Shown piece after piece: positions 11,794 to 20,765 of a stretch of DNA of 64,000 nt. The position numbers were made by a program, and so were the translations under genes. Source of the DNA: Xylanibacillus composti (GTDB lineage Bacteria > Bacillota > Bacilli > Paenibacillales > K13); assembly GCF_018403685.1 (NCBI RefSeq), contig NZ_BOVK01000022.1:1-64000 (forward strand). The letters run 5' to 3'. Positions within the stretch are counted from its first letter, which is position 1, and every line of letters starts with the position of its first letter. The notes beneath the pieces were generated by a model. That model had not been told where the DNA came from and searched no databases. It saw only the letters and a program-made list of their open reading frames with translations.

Positions 11794-13300
11794 ATTGTTG
11801 AGGATGGATGATATTTGCAAGTCGTTCGGCCCTAATGTCATCCTCAAAGATGTCCATTTCACACTTCTGTCCGGGCAAGTACATGCGCTGCTGGGGGCGA
11901 ACGGCGCGGGGAAGTCTACGCTGATGAAGATCATATCCGGCGTATATACTCTGGATTCGGGATCGGTGACCGTTCAGGGCAAGCAGGTTAGCATTCAGTC
12001 GCCTGCGGATGCGAAGCGGCACGGCATCAGCATTATTCACCAGGAGCTCAGCCTCGTGCCCGAGATGACGGTAGCTGAAAATATTTATCTGGGCAAAGAA
12101 GCCAGCGCCAATGCTGCGGGCATGTTTTTCTCTAAGGGCAGGCTGGAAGCATGCACAGAAAAGCTTCTGGGGAAGTACGGAATTCCGCTTGATCCGCGGG
12201 CAAGGGTACGTGACTTGTCGATTGGACACCAACAGCTGGTGGAGATCATGAAAGCGGTGTCAGATGAATCAAACATACTTATTATGGACGAGCCCACAGC
12301 GACATTGACAACAGGCGAGACCGAACAGCTATTTACGGTTATACGTTCCTTGAAAGACAAGGGAATCGGAATGGTTTACATTTCGCACAGGCTGGACGAA
12401 ATACAAGAAATTTGCGACTATGTATCGATTCTGAAAGACGGACGGAACACGGCGGAAGGACCGATACGCGATTTCAGCAGCGAGAAGATCATCGAGCATA
12501 TGATCGGGAAGCAGTTGGAGCACTATTATCCGTCTTCGGACCGGGTGCCGGGCCAACCCGTCTTGGAATTGTCCAAGGTGACCAAGGGACACGTCTTGAA
12601 CCAGGTAAGCTTGCAGCTCCGGTCCGGCGAGGTGCTGGGGCTGTTCGGTCTGCTTGGTGCGGGACAAACAGAATTGCTCAAGGTCGTATTCGGCGCAGAA
12701 GAGTATGACGAGGGAGAGATCCGGATTCAGAATCAGGCTGTCCGGCTGGATTCGCCGGCGAAGGCCAAGGCACATGGAATTGCGCTGGTTACAGAGAATC
12801 GGAAGGAAGAAGGGCTGGTTCTGGAACAGGGAACAGCATCTAATATAGCCTTGGCTTCTATGAGACGGCTGTCCCGCTGGGGGATCAAGAAGGACGGCAG
12901 AATCCGATCGGTCGCCAATCATTATGTGGAAGCCTTGAATATCAAATTGAGCTCGATTCGCGAGCCGGTGAAAAATCTCAGCGGCGGCAATCAGCAAAAG
13001 GCCATTCTGGGGAAATGGCTGTACACCGAACCGAATATTGTGCTCTTAAGTGAGCCGACAAGAGGCATTGATATTGGCGCTCGTTCAGAAATATACCATT
13101 TGCTGTCCGACTTGGCTGATCAGGGAAGAGCCGTAATGGTTGCTTCCAGTGATGCGGACGAAATCCTCGGCATGTGCGACCGCATTCTTGTCATGTTCAA
13201 TGGAAACGTGATTGCAGAATTGAAGCGGGAAGAAGCCAATGAGGAATTGCTAATGGAATACGCATCTGGCGCAAGGGAAAAGAAAGAGGTGAAACAATGA
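11780..13300 (+). CDS. rbsA: Ribose-type ABC transporter, duplicated ATP-binding subunit
   Basis: The 506-residue protein carries two ABC ATPase domains, typical of RbsA/MglA-type carbohydrate importers. The first has Walker A GANGAGKST (39-47) and an atypical signature LSIGHQQ. The second has a degenerate Walker A (GLLGAGQTE) but a full signature LSGGNQQ, the usual asymmetry of this family. ATG 11780 follows AAGGAG at 11768-11773. It overlaps rbsK upstream by 14 bases and the permease gene downstream by 4 (ATGA). Confidence 0.93.
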   Translation: MSEAELLRMDDICKSFGPNVILKDVHFTLLSGQVHALLGANGAGKSTLMKIISGVYTLDSGSVTVQGKQVSIQSPADAKRHGISIIHQELSLVPEMTVAENIYLGKEASANAAGMFFSKGRLEACTEKLLGKYGIPLDPRARVRDLSIGHQQLVEIMKAVSDESNILIMDEPTATLTTGETEQLFTVIRSLKDKGIGMVYISHRLDEIQEICDYVSILKDGRNTAEGPIRDFSSEKIIEHMIGKQLEHYYPSSDRVPGQPVLELSKVTKGHVLNQVSLQLRSGEVLGLFGLLGAGQTELLKVVFGAEEYDEGEIRIQNQAVRLDSPAKAKAHGIALVTENRKEEGLVLEQGTASNIALASMRRLSRWGIKKDGRIRSVANHYVEALNIKLSSIREPVKNLSGGNQQKAILGKWLYTEPNIVLLSEPTRGIDIGARSEIYHLLSDLADQGRAVMVASSDADEILGMCDRILVMFNGNVIAELKREEANEELLMEYASGAREKKEVKQ

Positions 13301-14271
13301 CAACATCAGCAGCAGCCAGTCCAGCGAATCGGGCATCGAAATATCTTCAATTTATCCAAACCTATGGGATGTTGTTGATTTTACTGCTGGTCGTGGCTAT
13401 CTTTTCGTTGCTTAGCTCGAATTTCTTGACAACCGGGAACTTGATTAATATTTTGAGACAGGTGTCCATTGTCGGCATCATTGCGGTCGGCCAGACGCTT
13501 GTCATTCTAACCGCAGGGATAGACTTGTCTGTCGGCAGCATAGTGGGATTGTCCGGCGCCGTATCAGCCAGTGTAACGTTGGGAACCGGCAATCCGTTAA
13601 TCGGCATCGCCGCAGGTTTATTGACAGGTGCTGTGATCGGCTTGTTTAACGGTGTGATGGTTTCCTACTTCAAGCTGACGCCTTTTATCGTGACACTGGC
13701 CACCATGACGGCGGTCTCCGGCATAACGTTAGTGTATACGAACGGGAATCCAATTATCGTATCGGATCCTGTTTACAAATTCATAGGGCAAGGATACATA
13801 GGACCGATTCCTTTCCCTGTCGTTTTGCTAGTGGTCGTGTATGTGCTATTCTTTTTCATCCTGCGCAAAACCGTGCATGGCCATTACATTTATTCGATTG
13901 GCGGAAACGAGAAGGCATCCGTTCTTGCGGGTATTCCCGTTAAAAAACATAAGATGATCGTGTATACGGTTTCCGGTTTGCTAGCAGGTCTGGCAGCAGT
14001 CATCTTGAGCGCCCGGTTATCGGCGGCAACACCAGTTGCCGGCACCGGTTATGAGCTGGATGCAATCGCAGCGGTCATCCTTGGCGGCACAAGCCTGTTT
14101 GGCGGGAAGGGAGGTGTAGGAGGAACACTGATCGGCGTTCTCTTACTCGGTGTCCTGACAACGGGCATGAACTTAATCAATGTCTCGCCGTTCTATCAGG
14201 ATGTGGTGAAAGGCGCGATTGTTTTAGTAGCTGTATTGCTGGATCGCTTCATCAACGCAGATACTCAATAA
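13297..14271 (+). CDS. rbsC: Ribose-type ABC transporter permease
   Basis: A 324-residue, highly hydrophobic inner-membrane permease of the RbsC/AraH family, with about eight to ten transmembrane segments. The conserved GIDLSVGSIVGLSG near residue 70 and the late loop GGTSLFGGKGGVGGTLIG near 265 are hallmarks of the family. It overlaps rbsA by four bases. It forms the membrane channel with the product of the preceding gene and takes substrate from the lipoprotein encoded next. Confidence 0.93.
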   Translation: MTTSAAASPANRASKYLQFIQTYGMLLILLLVVAIFSLLSSNFLTTGNLINILRQVSIVGIIAVGQTLVILTAGIDLSVGSIVGLSGAVSASVTLGTGNPLIGIAAGLLTGAVIGLFNGVMVSYFKLTPFIVTLATMTAVSGITLVYTNGNPIIVSDPVYKFIGQGYIGPIPFPVVLLVVVYVLFFFILRKTVHGHYIYSIGGNEKASVLAGIPVKKHKMIVYTVSGLLAGLAAVILSARLSAATPVAGTGYELDAIAAVILGGTSLFGGKGGVGGTLIGVLLLGVLTTGMNLINVSPFYQDVVKGAIVLVAVLLDRFINADTQ

Positions 14272-14293
14272 GCATTTAGGGGGATACATCCAT

Positions 14294-15289
14294 ATGAAAA
14301 AGACAATGATTTTGCTGTTTCTTGCGTGCATGCTCGTAGTTAGTGGTTGCTCAGCCAATTCATCCAATCAGAATGCAGGTTCCAACAGCAACGGCAATGG
14401 GACTGAAGCGGAAGGCGGCAACCAGGCAGCTGGCACGGATTCGGTTAAGATCGGTTATGTCATCAATACGTTGAATAATCCATTTTTTGTCTCGGTGAAG
14501 GATAGTGCTGAGAAGGAAGCCGAAGAGGTTGGCACCAAGCTGTCCGTAGTGAACGCCAACAATGATATCGCGACGCAACTAAGCGGCGTCGAGGATTTGA
14601 TTCAGCAAGGCATTGATGTGTTAATCCTGGACCCTGTTGACAGTGCTGGAGCACTTCCGGCTATTCAGGCTGCCAATGATGCAGGGGTGAAAGTAATTAC
14701 AACCGGCCGGATGGTAGAAGGCGCTGAAATCGTCACGCATTTGGGCTATAACGAAGTGAAGCATGGGAAAGAAGCCGGGTGGTTCTTGGCCGAAGCGCTT
14801 GGGGGATCGGGTAAAATTGTGGAGCTGCAAGGCGTAATGGGAACCAGCACAGCGCAAGAGCGCAGCCAGGGATTCCAAGAAGCGATGGCTGATTATCCAG
14901 ACATCGAAATTTTGTCCAGTCAGTCCGCCAATTTTGACCGGGCGGAAGGCCTGACCGTTATGGAGAACCTGCTGCAAGCACACAGCGAAATTGATGGTGT
15001 ATATGCAGCCAACGATGAAATGGCTCTTGGGGCGCTCCAAGCTATTGAAGCGGCGAACCGCAATGGAATCGTGATCGTGGGCAATGACGGCACGATCGAT
15101 GCATTCCACGCTATACAAGAAGGCAGGATAGCGGGAACGATGGCCATTTATCCAAATCAATACGGGGAGAAAGCGATCCAAATTGCTCTTCAAGTAGCAA
15201 ATGGAGAGAATGTCAAAGAATTGATCGAACTGCCTTCTATCTTCGTATCGGAAGAGAATGTCGAAGAGGCTTTGAGCATGCAGGAATAA
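14294..15289 (+). CDS. rbsB: Ribose-type ABC transporter substrate-binding lipoprotein
   Basis: A 331-residue periplasmic-binding-protein-type lipoprotein. The signal peptide ends in the lipobox VVSGC with the acylated cysteine at 19, followed by a low-complexity S/N/G-rich linker to about residue 48. The body is the type-1 sugar-binding fold (IGYVINTLNNPFFVSVKDSAE is the first strand and helix). RbsB-type proteins bind ribose, but close relatives bind other sugars and autoinducer-2, so specificity is open. Confidence 0.9.
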   Translation: MKKTMILLFLACMLVVSGCSANSSNQNAGSNSNGNGTEAEGGNQAAGTDSVKIGYVINTLNNPFFVSVKDSAEKEAEEVGTKLSVVNANNDIATQLSGVEDLIQQGIDVLILDPVDSAGALPAIQAANDAGVKVITTGRMVEGAEIVTHLGYNEVKHGKEAGWFLAEALGGSGKIVELQGVMGTSTAQERSQGFQEAMADYPDIEILSSQSANFDRAEGLTVMENLLQAHSEIDGVYAANDEMALGALQAIEAANRNGIVIVGNDGTIDAFHAIQEGRIAGTMAIYPNQYGEKAIQIALQVANGENVKELIELPSIFVSEENVEEALSMQE

Positions 15290-15328
15290 GTGTCGTCTGA
15301 CAATGAATGAACAGGAGGAGAGGCACAG

Positions 15329-15784
15329 ATGAAGAGAAGCCAGATATTGAATAAAGATCTGAATGAAGTCATTGCGGGCATGGGTCATGGGGATTGGATC
15401 ATCGTATGCGACGCCGGGTTCCCGATTCCGAACGCCGTACGCAGGGTGGATTTGGCGATTCAACGGGATTTGCCGGATCTCGAGACGGTGCTGCGCCTCA
15501 TTACAGAAGATTTCATTGCAGAGAAAGTATATTATGCGGAAGAAATGCCGCAGTATAATCCGCCTCTTATCAATAAGGTGAAACAAATCTTCAACGGCAT
15601 TGACCTGGCAACGATGCCCCATGAGAAGATTTTGTCTGAAGCGGCGTACAGAGCAAAGGCCGTTGTGAGAACCGGGGCCTTCGATCCATACGGCAATATT
15701 ATTTTGCAGTCGGGGGTCGATGCACCCAAGTGGTTTAATAGAGAAGGAGTTTTGGTGCCGGACGCCTACAAAGACAGAGTATAG
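15329..15784 (+). CDS. rbsD: RbsD/FucU-family sugar mutarotase (D-ribose pyranase-like)
   Basis: RbsD speeds interconversion of pyranose and furanose forms so the kinase receives usable substrate. The 151-residue product aligns with the family by its start (KRSQILNKDLNEVIAGMGHGD, with the catalytic histidine in MGHGD), the FPIPNAVRRVDLA segment and the C-terminal KAVVRTGAFDPYGN. It is slightly longer than typical RbsD. It is last in the operon and is followed by a terminator. Its position after rbsB, rather than first in the operon, differs from Bacillus rbs. Confidence 0.88.
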   Translation: MKRSQILNKDLNEVIAGMGHGDWIIVCDAGFPIPNAVRRVDLAIQRDLPDLETVLRLITEDFIAEKVYYAEEMPQYNPPLINKVKQIFNGIDLATMPHEKILSEAAYRAKAVVRTGAFDPYGNIILQSGVDAPKWFNREGVLVPDAYKDRV

Positions 15785-15808
15785 AACAGGCATCTGGTCA
15801 GAAATAGC

Positions 15809-15846
15809 GAACCGGGGGGGTCTAGAAGACTGCCTCCGGTTTTTTT
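15809..15846 (+). terminator. Intrinsic terminator of the sugar operon
   Basis: AACCGGGGG from 15809 pairs with CCTCCGGTT (to about 15841) across a 12-base loop, followed by a T-run. Confidence 0.85.
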
Positions 15847-15920
15847 CGTATAATTCGGTGCATAAGGTGCATAAATTATAGGCCGCCTTCGCACTTTAAA
15901 CGTGTGGAGGTGGGTGGCTA

Positions 15921-16268
15921 ATGACGAAAGCAGACAGGCCGCAAAGCAGCCGCGAAGAACTGCTGCGCGCATGGGAACGCAATTTGCCGAGTGTATTGAA
16001 TCAGAACGATCAGGCTAAAGTCAATTTGGATCAGGGAGATGAGCGTGCGTTGCGCATCACGATCCAAACAGCCGGGCGTACCGGGTATAATTTCGACTTC
16101 AAGTGCACCTATATGGACGATCGCGAAGTGGATGTGCAGCTCGTTGATGTGGAAAGTGAAGGACAGTCCGTAGATGAGCGTAATGAACAGATCCAAGAGC
16201 TGATTTCGGATTATGTGCGCCATATTCATGAATGCGCTCAAATGGTAATTCCCGTTACCCATGCTTGA
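15921..16268 (+). CDS. Conserved hypothetical protein, 115 residues
   Basis: Not recognised. The product is hydrophilic, acidic, without signal peptide or membrane segment. Residues 1-30 look helical, 40-80 have alternating strand-like residues (RALRITIQT, FDFKCTYM, VDVQLVDV), and 85-115 are helical, which suggests a small alpha/beta domain. ATG 15921 follows GGAGGTG with good spacing, and codon usage matches its neighbours, so I consider it a real gene. It lies 37 bases before an SspP-type spore-protein gene and may be transcribed with it. Confidence 0.7.
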   Translation: MTKADRPQSSREELLRAWERNLPSVLNQNDQAKVNLDQGDERALRITIQTAGRTGYNFDFKCTYMDDREVDVQLVDVESEGQSVDERNEQIQELISDYVRHIHECAQMVIPVTHA

Positions 16269-16305
16269 GCATGCTGGGAACACAATAAAGTTGAGGTGAG
16301 CGAAG

Positions 16306-16455
16306 GTGTCTGACCATCGAATAAACCCGGAAAACCCATATGAAATGACCAACCGTCAGGAACAGCCTCGCACAGCGGGGAAAGAGCCGCTTGACGGCTC
16401 CAAGAAAGTGAAAAATCGCAACCACTCGAGGCGAAATCAGCACACTGAGGGATAG
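16306..16455 (+). CDS. sspP: Small acid-soluble spore protein, SspP family
   Basis: A 49-residue, basic, disordered protein starting at GTG 16306 behind GAGGTG (16293-16298). Its C-terminal half KEPLDGSKKVKNRNHSRR is very close to the core I recall of Bacillus SspP (PEPLSGSKKVKNRNHTRQ). SspP-type proteins are made in the developing spore and stored in its core; their exact role is minor or unknown. The N-terminal 13 residues differ from Bacillus. An internal ATG at codon 14 has no ribosome-binding site. Easy to miss because of its length and GTG start. Confidence 0.88.
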   Translation: MSDHRINPENPYEMTNRQEQPRTAGKEPLDGSKKVKNRNHSRRNQHTEG

Positions 16456-16509
16456 AGGATTCTGAAGGAGCATCAGCAAGGCAATTATGTTTCAAGTTTC
16501 AAAAGGGAG

Positions 16510-16550
16510 CAAGCGCTGGCATCCTATTCCAAGGATTTCAGCGCTTGTTT
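16510..16550 (+). terminator. Hairpin terminator between convergent genes
   Basis: CAAGCGCTG (16510-16518) pairs with CAGCGCTTG (16539-16547), followed by TTTG. It overlaps the last codons of the convergent LCP gene. Confidence 0.55.
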
Positions 16551-17594
16551 GACTTGCTCCAGATCCTCCTCGTCGATATAGACGAATGGGTAGTTCCAAT
16601 ATCCGGGGAAAGGGATGCTCTCAACTGAACCGCTGGACCAGCCGCTGTAGAAGTTTCTGGCCAACTGGATCATGTCGTTTTGTCCCATATCTGTTTTGAC
16701 GTTCTTGGCGACAATGTCGATCATATCCAACACTTTCGGCAGACTGTTCCATGACACGACTTTGTCCACGATGCGGGAAATGACTTCCTGCTGCCTCTCG
16801 TTGCGTTCGAAGTCGTTCGAATGGTATCGCTCGCCCCTGGAATCCATACGGAAACGGGCGTAATGCAATGCTTGCTCTCCATTTACATGCTGGACACCGG
16901 GCTCGAAATATATGCTGGTGCCATCGGCGCCGTCATCCCATACCATTGTCCGCTTTACGTCTATCTCTATGCCTCCAACAGCATCAACCAGTTCGGTCAC
17001 CGTCTGGAAGTGTACGAGGAATGTATGATCGATTGATATGTCCAGATATTCTTCGACCGTTTCTCTTAATACAACCATTCCGGAACTTAGAAGTTCTTCG
17101 TAAATATGAAATTGCCCCAATTTAACGGTTTTCCCCGACAACAGGTCTGGATTGAGGCGTGACTTCTCCCGAGCTTGCATATACCCATCCGCAAACACAC
17201 TGTTAATCTTCACAGACCGATCTTCCAAATCGGTGACTCTTAAGTCACGAGGGAGAGATAAGAGCTTGACCCTTTGCCGCTTTGGCATTACATGAGCAAC
17301 AATAATCGTGTCTGTATTGAGCATGAAAGAGTCGTCCCTTAGATCCAAGCCGATGATCAGCGCATAAAAATCGTAGCGGGTTTCCTCGTTTTTCTCGGGC
17401 TCGTTTCGATTCAGCTTCTGGGTCATGATCTTGTCTCTCTGCTTATCTGACAGAATGGCTTTATCCGGATCGGTAGAAATATGCGCTTCATTCCACCAAT
17501 GATTCAGTTGGTAGGCCAGACCGGTAGCTGCAAAGAGGGACAAGGCCACGAAACAGATTCCGACAATTAGCCAAAACTTACGCGTTTTCCACAA
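16524..17594 (-). CDS. LCP (LytR-CpsA-Psr) family cell-wall glycopolymer ligase
   Basis: Transfers undecaprenyl-linked anionic polymers such as teichoic acids onto peptidoglycan outside the membrane. One N-terminal membrane anchor (about residues 6-30) precedes an extracellular LCP domain. Family landmarks: DTIIVAHV, the LSLPRDLRV arginine/aspartate motif, KINSVFA, AVGGIEIDV and the ALHYARFR...RNERQQ block of pyrophosphate-binding arginines. The reading frame extends to a GTG at 17603, but that codon lies inside the GAGGTG ribosome-binding site, so I prefer TTG at 17594 (356 residues). Confidence 0.92.
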   Translation of the reverse strand: MWKTRKFWLIVGICFVALSLFAATGLAYQLNHWWNEAHISTDPDKAILSDKQRDKIMTQKLNRNEPEKNEETRYDFYALIIGLDLRDDSFMLNTDTIIVAHVMPKRQRVKLLSLPRDLRVTDLEDRSVKINSVFADGYMQAREKSRLNPDLLSGKTVKLGQFHIYEELLSSGMVVLRETVEEYLDISIDHTFLVHFQTVTELVDAVGGIEIDVKRTMVWDDGADGTSIYFEPGVQHVNGEQALHYARFRMDSRGERYHSNDFERNERQQEVISRIVDKVVSWNSLPKVLDMIDIVAKNVKTDMGQNDMIQLARNFYSGWSSGSVESIPFPGYWNYPFVYIDEEDLEQVKQALKSLE

Positions 17595-17794
17595 ATAAAA
17601 CACCTCAAATCAAGAAGTCAAGCAGGGGGTCAAAACTATGTAAATAATGCCGTCTCAGGCGGTACTAGTATTAGACGAGGAAAATGCCGGAAAAGTTTCA
17701 GCGAATTTATTATTGATTTTTGTTGTCGAACCGATTACGATTAATAGATGTATTTGCGCAAATTATAAAAAAAAGGGAGCAAGGAGAGAATCGA

Positions 17795-18880
17795 ATGAGA
17801 AAACGTTGGACAGCGGTATTGTCCCTGATAGCGCTTTGTGTCATGGTGGTGCTGGCTGGTTGTACGAAGAGTCCTGCAACGCCGGAAGAATTGTTTAATA
17901 AGGCCCTGAAGGCTTCCACGGAATTGAAGAGCTATGAATTTTCCAGTGAAGCTACACTGAAGCTGGAATTTCCGGATTCGCTGATGCAGGCTGATCCAGC
18001 TACTGGCATGATTGCCGGTTTTTTGGGTGATATCACGCTGAGCGCGAGCGGCGCTTACCAAGAGGAGCCGCTTAAGACTGAAGCAACGATGGACTTAAAG
18101 CTGGGCGGCGACGTTGGCATGACGATCCGTGTCCCAGTGATTATGGAACAGGACAAGATGTGGGTGAAGGTGCCGAATATTCCGATGTTGGCAGGCATCT
18201 TTCCTCAGGATGTAGTGGGCAAATATATCGAGTTGGATTTCGAGCAGCTGGCAGAGATGGACCCCCAAGCTGGCGCGTTCAATCCAGATGCCTTCAACGT
18301 TGAAACGCAAAAGCAGTTAGGCATGGATATCATGGGCGTGCTGCTGAAGCATTTCGACGAAGAGGAGTACGTGGAAATTGTGAATGTAGAAGAGGCAGGT
18401 CTGCCAGCGGGCGTCGATGCCAGCGATGTGCTGCGCATTTCCTTGACTCAGGACCAATTCCAGCAAGTGGCGGCAACCTTGGTAGAAGATGCGCTGCCGG
18501 AGCTGATTGACGTGCTGGCGAAGCCTGAATATGCTGCGCTGCTTGGCGAAACCATTGATGCCGAACAGGCGAAGAAGGATCTGGCCGAAAGTCAAGACGA
18601 GATCAAGGCAGGTCTGGAAGAGTTGAAGGAGATGTTGATCATCAACGAGCTTTCGATGTTGATGGCATTGGATAAGGACGGGAATACCCCGTATTCTAAT
18701 TTGCGATTTGACTTTGCTATCCAACAGGATGGGGAGCAAATGGCATTCAAGGGTTCAATGTCCTCGACGATGACCAATTTCAATGGCACTCCGGCATTTG
18801 AGCTGGAAGAGCCGACAGCGGATAATACGCTTACGATTGATCAGCTGGATGAGTTGATTAACGCCGAAATGGCGTTTTAA
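17795..18880 (+). CDS. Predicted lipoprotein, function unknown
   Basis: A 361-residue exported lipoprotein. The signal peptide ends VVLAGC with the lipid-anchored cysteine at 23. The mature protein begins with a helix (TPEELFNKALKASTELKSYEF) followed by strand-rich sequence, then long acidic helices around residues 230-300. The helix-then-strand start resembles LppX/LolA-like barrel lipoproteins, which carry or sense lipids, but this is inference from pattern. ATG 17795 follows AAGGAGAG. A possible promoter TTGATT-17-TACGAT is at 17713-17741. It faces away from the LCP gene and has its own terminator. Confidence 0.8.
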   Translation: MRKRWTAVLSLIALCVMVVLAGCTKSPATPEELFNKALKASTELKSYEFSSEATLKLEFPDSLMQADPATGMIAGFLGDITLSASGAYQEEPLKTEATMDLKLGGDVGMTIRVPVIMEQDKMWVKVPNIPMLAGIFPQDVVGKYIELDFEQLAEMDPQAGAFNPDAFNVETQKQLGMDIMGVLLKHFDEEEYVEIVNVEEAGLPAGVDASDVLRISLTQDQFQQVAATLVEDALPELIDVLAKPEYAALLGETIDAEQAKKDLAESQDEIKAGLEELKEMLIINELSMLMALDKDGNTPYSNLRFDFAIQQDGEQMAFKGSMSSTMTNFNGTPAFELEEPTADNTLTIDQLDELINAEMAF

Positions 18881-18989
18881 GCACCGCGCGAGCAAGACAG
18901 GGTGAGAGTTGGTATTCACCTTGGAAAAGAGAAGAACAAAGCTGTCCCAGAGCAGTCGCGGAATGGACTTGGGACAGCTTCGCATGAAT

Positions 18990-19025
18990 AGGTCAGCCGG
19001 AAATGTTCTGGTTGGCCTTTCTTTT
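18990..19025 (+). terminator. Intrinsic terminator after the lipoprotein gene
   Basis: AGGTCAGCCGG (18990-19000) pairs along its whole length, with G-T pairs, with CTGGTTGGCCT (19008-19018), followed by TTTCTTTT. A second perfect stem, AAGCTGTCCCA (18939-18949) / TGGGACAGCTT (18970-18980), lies just upstream without a T-run. Confidence 0.8.
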
Positions 19026-19120
19026 ATGACTGGGGCCTGGCGCATCGAACCTTCCTTCACATATCGTGGATGTTTTTGTCATTTTGCCAGTCAGCTCGTA
19101 TAATGGGATAAACGATCGAT

Positions 19121-19891
19121 TTATAGAGCAGTCTGCGTAACGAAGGAGATGATGACGTCAGCAAGCTGTGCCGGCCGCTCGTACATTCCCATGTGGCCGC
19201 AGCCTGGCAAGGATGCAGAAGTAACGTGGTCGCCTTCAACAACAAGAGTGCGCGCGGGCGAGATGACCTGGTCTTCTTCGCCGGCGACCAGCAGCACAGG
19301 CACCCCGGCTTGCTGAAGCAGATGCAGCCGTTCGGGACGCTTGCGCATAGCCTCCAGCGCATACATCGCTCCCTCCGGAGGATTTCGGCGGCCAATGGCC
19401 TTCACGGTCTCGATATGTTCAGGCATGGACGTCAAGTGCTGCGGAGCGAAGAGCTTGGGCACCATGCCCTCGACGAACGTGTCCATCCCCTCTTCGCGTA
19501 TACGGGCTATCTGATTCAGCCGATTTTGCTTGGCTTCATCGCTGTCGGCATAGGGCGTGGAGTGAATCAATCCGATTGCGGATACGGCGTCCGGATGGCG
19601 CTCCAGCAAGGCCAGAGCGGTGTATCCGCCCATGGAATGACCGAGGATCGTTGCTCGCCCAAGACCGATGTGGCGCATCCAGGCCGCTACCGCATCCGCA
19701 TAAGCGTCAATCGAGGCTTCGCCATCCGGCAACGGACTTGCTCCGTGCCCGGGCAAGTCTGGCGTATAAACGCGGCAGGCCGCAGCCGATTGGGGAAGCA
19801 TCAGCTGCCAATAGGCCGAACTTCCGGGAAAGCCGTGCAGGAGGACGACAGGATTGCCGCTTCCATGCTCCTGATGGGTGAGGATTTGCAT
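19121..19891 (-). CDS. Alpha/beta-fold hydrolase
   Basis: A 256-residue cytosolic hydrolase. It shows HGFPGSSAYW (oxyanion region), nucleophile elbow GHSMGG, acid in AGEEDQV and catalytic histidine in GCGHMGMYE, with a cap region between. This pattern covers esterases, C-C hydrolases and lactonases, so substrate is unknown. ATG at 19891 is chosen because it follows GGAGTG on the minus strand; an ATG at 19912 lacks a ribosome-binding site. It is a stand-alone gene, divergent from the Lgt-like gene. Confidence 0.87.
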   Translation of the reverse strand: MQILTHQEHGSGNPVVLLHGFPGSSAYWQLMLPQSAAACRVYTPDLPGHGASPLPDGEASIDAYADAVAAWMRHIGLGRATILGHSMGGYTALALLERHPDAVSAIGLIHSTPYADSDEAKQNRLNQIARIREEGMDTFVEGMVPKLFAPQHLTSMPEHIETVKAIGRRNPPEGAMYALEAMRKRPERLHLLQQAGVPVLLVAGEEDQVISPARTLVVEGDHVTSASLPGCGHMGMYERPAQLADVIISFVTQTAL

Positions 19892-20000
19892 AGTAGAGAT
19901 CACTCCGTTCATGTCTATATTCTTGTAGCAAATAAACTGTCATTTCTGTTTTTATTATAGCCCAAATCAGGCGATCGGAAAGCGCGAATGGAGGAAGACA

Positions 20001-20765
20001 ATGGATTTCCCTGTATACATACCGCTAGGTCCCTATCACATACATCCGCATTGGCTGTTTGAGGCGCTGGCGTATTTTATCGGGTTTCGCCTGTATTTGA
20101 AAATGCGGAGCAAAGGACAGCTGCCGACTGTGCAAGCGTTATGGCTTGCAGTGGCGGCCGTGCTGGGCGCAGCGGCCGGATCGAAAGTGCTGTTCTGGTT
20201 GGAGGATCCGCTGCTTACATGGCGAAGTATAACGCAAAACCCGGCGTATCTGATGGAGGGCAAGACGATAGTCGGCGGTCTGCTGGGCGGGTTGATTGGC
20301 GTGGAAGCCATGAAAAAGCGGATCGGGTGGACCCGGAGAACCGGCGATGACTATGCGATCCCGCTGATCGTCGGCATGATGATTGGCCGCATCGGCTGCT
20401 TCCTGACCGGACTGGACGATCATACGCACGGCATCCGGACAACTTGGTGGACGGGGGTAGACTTCGGCGACGGCGTGTTGAGGCATCCGACCCAGCTGTA
20501 TGAGATCGCCTTCCTCGGACTGCTGCTGCTCGCGCTTGTTCTGCTTCGAAGGAAGAAGGTACTGCCTGAAGGCGGGCAGTTCCAGCTGTTCATGTTCGGC
20601 TACTTGCTGTTCCGTCTGCTGATTGAATTCATCAAGCCTGCGCCTAGTCCGTATCTGGGCCTGCATGCCATACAGGTGGCCTGCTTGCTTGGCTTGCTGC
20701 ATTACATACCGCTAGTGATAGCCATGATTCGCCAACAGCGCAAAGGAGTGACACCGCATGCCTAA
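20001..20765 (+). CDS. Lgt-family (prolipoprotein diacylglyceryl transferase-like) membrane protein
   Basis: A 254-residue polytopic membrane protein with clear Lgt features: GGLLGG region near 92, GRIGCF (129-134), RHPTQLYE (161-168) and FRLLIEFIKP near 217. Lgt moves the diacylglyceryl group of phosphatidylglycerol onto lipoprotein cysteines. Here the signature asparagine in GRxxNF is replaced by Cys133, and the following loop is LDDHTHG instead of NxExxG. It overlaps a radical-SAM gene by 8 bases. I infer a paralogue with another acceptor or product rather than the housekeeping Lgt, but a lipoprotein function cannot be excluded. Confidence 0.75.
   Translation: MDFPVYIPLGPYHIHPHWLFEALAYFIGFRLYLKMRSKGQLPTVQALWLAVAAVLGAAAGSKVLFWLEDPLLTWRSITQNPAYLMEGKTIVGGLLGGLIGVEAMKKRIGWTRRTGDDYAIPLIVGMMIGRIGCFLTGLDDHTHGIRTTWWTGVDFGDGVLRHPTQLYEIAFLGLLLLALVLLRRKKVLPEGGQFQLFMFGYLLFRLLIEFIKPAPSPYLGLHAIQVACLLGLLHYIPLVIAMIRQQRKGVTPHA

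Noticed and set aside
14621..15793. Minus-strand open frame opposite rbsB and rbsD
   Set aside because: Covers two genes with clear family motifs on the plus strand; no ribosome-binding site.
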